Source: an uncultured Blautia sp.
GTDB taxonomy: Bacteria > Bacillota > Clostridia > Lachnospirales > Lachnospiraceae
Direction of reading: 5' to 3'
Assembly: GCA_900551465.1 (NCBI GenBank)
Contig: URWL01000059.1
Coordinates: 1 to 8,819, forward strand
DNA length: 8,819 nucleotides
Made by a program: the position numbers and the translations under genes. The notes beneath the pieces are model-generated. The model did no database searches, was not told the DNA's origin, and was given only the letters and a program-made list of their open reading frames with translations. Shown here piece after piece: positions 5,574-8,819 of this stretch (position 1 is the first letter of the stretch; every line of letters begins with the position of its first letter).

Positions 5574-7235
5574 ATGAAGCGAACTAGAACATTATTTAGA
5601 AAAATCACTGCAGCAGCGGCGGCTTCTACTTTGCTTTTGTCAGGTTCCAGTACAGTTTTGGCGGCTTCTTATCAGGAGGCAGAAAAGGCCGCCCTTTCCC
5701 AGTTTATTAAAGGTTTTTCTTCATACTGGGACGTTGTGATGGAAGACCAGGAAAAGGCTATGGCAGGAACTAAGGCTGTTATGACGCTGAAGCTGGAAGA
5801 TGGAGGCAAAACTCTTTTAAGTGCAGCTTCAGGAGGAATGGATTTTTCCTGGCTGAATACTCTGACTATGGACATGACAGCTGCTGTAACAGAAGGAAAA
5901 GAAATTGTTAATGGAGCAATCCTTCTTAATGATTCTCCGCTTTGTAATATGAATATGTATATGGATCTGAATGAACTGGTGGAATACTTACAGATTCCGG
6001 AGCTGTCGGAAACATGGATGAAGATGCCGCTTCTGGATTCTCTGGAGATATCAGAGGAAGAGCTGGCACAGACATTTGAAAGTGAAGAGGAAATGCAGGC
6101 GTATATGGAATATATGGAAGCATACAAAGCTTCTATGAAAAATAATTTTAAGGTTCTCTCTGATCTTACTTCATTCCTTCCTGATACGGCAACAGTTTCT
6201 GCTCTTTTGGACCGCTATGGAAATATTATTATAGACAGTACTGCAGAAGGAACTTCTTCTGAGGAAACGATTTCGGTAGAAGGTATCAGCGAAGACTGTA
6301 CCGTATATGAATCTCAGATAACAGAAGCAGGCGTTCTTTCTATGATGAAAAATATCCTGACAACAGCAAAAGAAGATCAGGAATTAAAAGGACTTCTTGA
6401 TAAATGGTCAGAAACAAGTGGGGAAGATCTGAATGCACAGCTTCAGACAAATGCAGATGCTCTTCTTGCAGACCTTACCGGAGAAGGTTCTGATGCAGCT
6501 GTTGTTACCTCAAAGGCATGGGTGAATGCAGATGGAAAGATCATTGGAAGAGAAATAAGCGCAGAAGATGAAACCGGAAGCATTCCTGTATTTACCTGGA
6601 AAAATCCATCCTCAGATGAAAAATCTGCTTTATTTATTGAATTTGGAACAGGAGAAGAGACCATGACCTTTACCGGAACAGGACAGTCGTCAGAGGGACT
6701 TCTGAATGGTGAATATGTCTTCGCAGTAAATAGCGTGAAGATGCTTGGGATAAAAGCAGAGAATCTGGAAACACACCCGAAGGTTCCGGGATACTACAAT
6801 GGAAAGATCGGTGTTTCTGTCCTTGATGCCGGAACAGAAGAAGCGCCTAATCCTCTGGCAGCTTTTGGACTTGATATAAATGTTGCATCAGATGCAGAGG
6901 CAAAGACCAATCAGGTGGATTTCACTGTAACAAATTCCGGAGCAGCTCTTGTTACTTTATCTGTAAATGGAGGCTACGCAGATGCCAGTGTATCCGCACC
7001 GGAACAGGCAGTTCTTGACGCGTCTCTTGATATTACGGAAGAGGGAGCTGAGACTTCTTATATTCAGGGAATGGACTGGACAGCAATCCTTGATAATGCA
7101 TCTGCAGCCGGTGCTCCTGCAGAACTTGTAGGAGCCTTTGATCAGATGATCCAGCAGGCAGTGGACAATGCATTGAACCCGCCTCAGGAAGAAGAGATTA
7201 CAGAGACTGAATCCGCAGCCGATGCTGCAGCATAA
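5574..7235 (+). CDS. Secreted protein of unknown function with Sec signal peptide
   Basis: 553 residues. The N terminus is a standard Gram-positive signal peptide: basic MKRTRTLFRK, a hydrophobic alanine/leucine core (11-22), then SSTVLA-A with cleavage expected after residue 30 or 31. There is no lipobox cysteine, no LPxTG sorting signal and no later membrane segment, so the mature protein should be released or loosely wall-associated. The mature chain is acidic, with a helical glutamate-rich patch (159-185), two cysteines only (124, 242), alternating short beta-like strands and turns in the C-terminal half (about 310-490), and an acidic/alanine tail (EEITETESAADAAA). The pattern of amphipathic strands in both halves recalls LolA/LppX-like ligand-binding folds, but this is a weak inference. 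The start is supported by AGGAGG six bases upstream. It converges on the MATE gene. I cannot assign a function. Confidence 0.88.
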   Translation: MKRTRTLFRKITAAAAASTLLLSGSSTVLAASYQEAEKAALSQFIKGFSSYWDVVMEDQEKAMAGTKAVMTLKLEDGGKTLLSAASGGMDFSWLNTLTMDMTAAVTEGKEIVNGAILLNDSPLCNMNMYMDLNELVEYLQIPELSETWMKMPLLDSLEISEEELAQTFESEEEMQAYMEYMEAYKASMKNNFKVLSDLTSFLPDTATVSALLDRYGNIIIDSTAEGTSSEETISVEGISEDCTVYESQITEAGVLSMMKNILTTAKEDQELKGLLDKWSETSGEDLNAQLQTNADALLADLTGEGSDAAVVTSKAWVNADGKIIGREISAEDETGSIPVFTWKNPSSDEKSALFIEFGTGEETMTFTGTGQSSEGLLNGEYVFAVNSVKMLGIKAENLETHPKVPGYYNGKIGVSVLDAGTEEAPNPLAAFGLDINVASDAEAKTNQVDFTVTNSGAALVTLSVNGGYADASVSAPEQAVLDASLDITEEGAETSYIQGMDWTAILDNASAAGAPAELVGAFDQMIQQAVDNALNPPQEEEITETESAADAAA

Positions 7236-7278
7236 TACTGCTGTATATAGAAGGCGTATGATAAATAAAGGTTAAAGT

Positions 7279-7330
7279 AAAAAGGATATCCGTTTGACAG
7301 AGTCTGATCTGTCGGAGGATATCCTTTTTT
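7279..7330. terminator. Bidirectional terminator between the secreted-protein and MATE genes
   Basis: The outer 13-bp stem pairs AAAAAGGATATCC (7279-7291) with GGATATCCTTTTT (7317-7329). A small internal loop separates it from an inner 6-bp stem, GACAGA/TCTGTC (7296-7301 with 7308-7313). T-runs follow on both strands, so it should stop both the plus-strand transcript and the minus-strand MATE transcript. Confidence 0.9.
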
Positions 7331-7343
7331 GACGGATATGTTA

Positions 7344-8699
7344 TTAATCCAGTTTTCTGCTGATTCGATGAAAAGTAAAATAGAAAACAATCCCTTTGGC
7401 AATGGAACTTAAAGTCAGTGCCCACCAGATACCCGTCAGTCCAAGAGGTGTTTTTGTGAGCATCAGAGCAAGGGGAATTCGTGCTCCGGTAAGGAGAATA
7501 CTGATAATACTGCAGATCTTAGTCTGTCCAAGACCGGAAAGAGCGCCTATGGTCAGCATTTCTACACACATGAAAGCCTCTCCTATTCCGATAATGATCA
7601 TATATCCCACGGCAATTTCCAGAACTTCCGGTTCGTGGAAGAAAAGGGAAGAGATCTGTCCTGGAAACAGAACAAATGCAGCAGTAACGATCAGACCCCA
7701 TGTAATCATGATACGAAGAGAAACCCGATATCCCTGACGGATGCGGTCATTTTTTCCGGCTCCGTAATTTTGTGCAGTAAAGGAATTCAGGGCCGCAGCA
7801 AATCCGTCAGCTGTATTCCAGGAAATGGATTCGATCTGCCCTCCTACCCTTTGAGTAGCGACAGCTCCTGGTCCGAAGGCAGAAACCATACGCGTCAGGA
7901 ACATGGAGATCATACAGTATAGAGTCCCCTGAAGGGCGGTAGGCACGCCAATCCTGCAAATGGAATGGTAGATTTTTTTGTGGCTGATGGAAAATAGATG
8001 TATTTCTCTTAGTACATTTTCCTTATTTCTGCCTAAAAAGATCCCGGCTATCATTACCAGCATAACGACCAGCTGGGCGGAAACAGTCGCAATGGCTGCT
8101 CCCATAACTTCCAGACGCGGAAAAAAGCCTGTGCCGAGGATCAGGAGAGGATCCAGGATCATATTCATAACCAGTCCTATCAGGTTTGCAATAAACGGAG
8201 TTTTGGAATCTCCCTGTGCAGTATAAAGACCTGTTAAAGTGTAATTCATATAGGAAAAAATGATAAGTCCACAGGTGATCTTCATGTATTTTACTGCATG
8301 GGAATAAGTTTGAGCATCCTCCAGATGAAAGAAATCCAGAAGAGGCTCGGTAAAAAGAAGGCATACAGCAGAAAAAATAAATGCAAAAATGCAGGTAAGC
8401 TGTATAGAGGCGGAAGCATAGTCCGCAGCAGTTTTTGCATCATTGCGGCCGCAGCTTTGTGCCACATTAACCTGTCCGCCCATACGGGCAAGAGAGCAGA
8501 GACCCTGTGACAGCCAGACATACATTCCTCCCATACCGACTCCGGCTACAGCTTTGGAACCCAGTATTCCAATCCAGGCCATGTCCGTAATGTTGTAAGC
8601 AGTTCCTAAAAAGGCAGATGCCATGATGGGCAGTGCCAATTCTGCCAGTGTTTTTAAAATGGGACCATTGGTGAGGTCTATCTGATGTTTTTTGCTCAT
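7344..8699 (-). CDS. MATE-family multidrug/cation antiporter
   Basis: A polytopic membrane protein of 451 residues, the normal MATE size, with about 12 hydrophobic segments in two homologous halves. MATE proteins export cationic or other toxic compounds in exchange for Na+ or H+. Family signatures are the first-helix region PIMASAFLGTAYNITDMAWIG (about 24-44), TGLYTAQGDSKTPF (156-169) with NMILDPLLIL (179-188) in the N-half, GVPTALQGTLYCM (251-263) opening the C-half, AQNYGAGKNDRIRQGY (309-324), and GALSGLGQTK (385-394), the C-half counterpart of the AQGDSKTP loop. The substrate cannot be predicted. The start at 8699 has AAGGA about 11 bases upstream on the minus strand, a weaker and more distant ribosome site than the other genes here. 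Two tandem TAA stops end the frame (7346-7341). It is monocistronic, with no regulator gene visible nearby. Confidence 0.95.
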   Translation of the reverse strand: MSKKHQIDLTNGPILKTLAELALPIMASAFLGTAYNITDMAWIGILGSKAVAGVGMGGMYVWLSQGLCSLARMGGQVNVAQSCGRNDAKTAADYASASIQLTCIFAFIFSAVCLLFTEPLLDFFHLEDAQTYSHAVKYMKITCGLIIFSYMNYTLTGLYTAQGDSKTPFIANLIGLVMNMILDPLLILGTGFFPRLEVMGAAIATVSAQLVVMLVMIAGIFLGRNKENVLREIHLFSISHKKIYHSICRIGVPTALQGTLYCMISMFLTRMVSAFGPGAVATQRVGGQIESISWNTADGFAAALNSFTAQNYGAGKNDRIRQGYRVSLRIMITWGLIVTAAFVLFPGQISSLFFHEPEVLEIAVGYMIIIGIGEAFMCVEMLTIGALSGLGQTKICSIISILLTGARIPLALMLTKTPLGLTGIWWALTLSSIAKGIVFYFTFHRISRKLD

Positions 8700-8734
8700 A
8701 ACAGTTCATCCTTGTATTTAAAAAATTACATGCC

Positions 8735-8768
8735 ATTCTATCTTAATCAATAATGAATAATAATGCAA
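8735..8768 (-). promoter_or_regulatory. Possible MATE gene promoter
   Basis: On the minus strand, TTGCAT (8768-8763) lies 17 bases from TAAGAT (8745-8740), which overlaps a better -10-like TAGAAT (8740-8735) that has only a poor -35. Either would give a leader of about 30-40 bases. The AT-rich composition makes chance matches likely. Confidence 0.4.
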
Positions 8769-8804
8769 GTGGTAAAAACAAAATTACGAAAATCAGGGTA
8801 TTTG

Positions 8805-8813
8805 TGATATACT
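8805..8813 (+). promoter_or_regulatory. Possible extended -10 promoter for a gene beyond the right edge
   Basis: TGATATACT is a TGn-extended -10 with one mismatch. No strong -35 is visible (TTACGA at 8784 is poor). It points rightwards, away from the MATE gene, and resembles the extended -10 elements at 4955 and 5506. Confidence 0.45.
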
Positions 8814-8819
8814 TAGAAC

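Overview
The window looks like chromosomal DNA of an anaerobic Firmicute, most likely a gut Lachnospiraceae relative (Blautia/Dorea-like). The evidence is AT-rich intergenic DNA, AGGAGG ribosome sites, sigma-A-type promoters with TGn extended -10 elements, a Clostridia-type flavin/rhodanese/siroheme-reductase/ferredoxin fusion, and a small protein whose motifs I associate with Lachnospiraceae. The family assignment is inference. I see no mobile element, CRISPR array, tRNA or rRNA.

Layout. (1) 1-1856 (+) is the 3' part of a large redox fusion protein, cut by the left edge and closed by a rho-independent terminator at 1873-1903. (2) 2055-3356 (+) is folC, with its own promoter (TTGTAA-N17-TATAAT) and a leader containing a perfect 15-base palindrome. 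(3) 3416-4795 (-) is a class 3-type aldehyde dehydrogenase, convergent with folC. Both genes share one 22-bp bidirectional terminator hairpin. (4) 5004-5414 (+) is a small conserved cytosolic protein of unknown function, divergent from the dehydrogenase. (5) 5574-7235 (+) is a secreted protein of unknown function with a clear Sec signal peptide. (6) 7344-8699 (-) is a MATE-family multidrug/cation antiporter, convergent with the secreted-protein gene and sharing a second bidirectional terminator. The right edge (8700-8819) is an AT-rich divergent promoter region that probably drives a gene outside the window.

The genes look like separate transcription units with their own promoters rather than one operon. 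Only the 5004-5414 and 5574-7235 pair might be partly co-transcribed, because no convincing terminator separates them. I see no functional cassette linking all six. The most interesting item is the left-edge fusion, which puts an NAD(P)H-dependent CoA-disulfide-reductase-like flavoprotein, a rhodanese persulfide carrier, a siroheme/4Fe-4S reductase module and two 4Fe-4S ferredoxin centres in one chain. That is a plausible single-polypeptide sulfur-reduction system. Two start sites were reset downstream of the longest possible frame (dehydrogenase to 4795, small protein to 5004) because ideal ribosome sites and promoters sit inside the longer frames.
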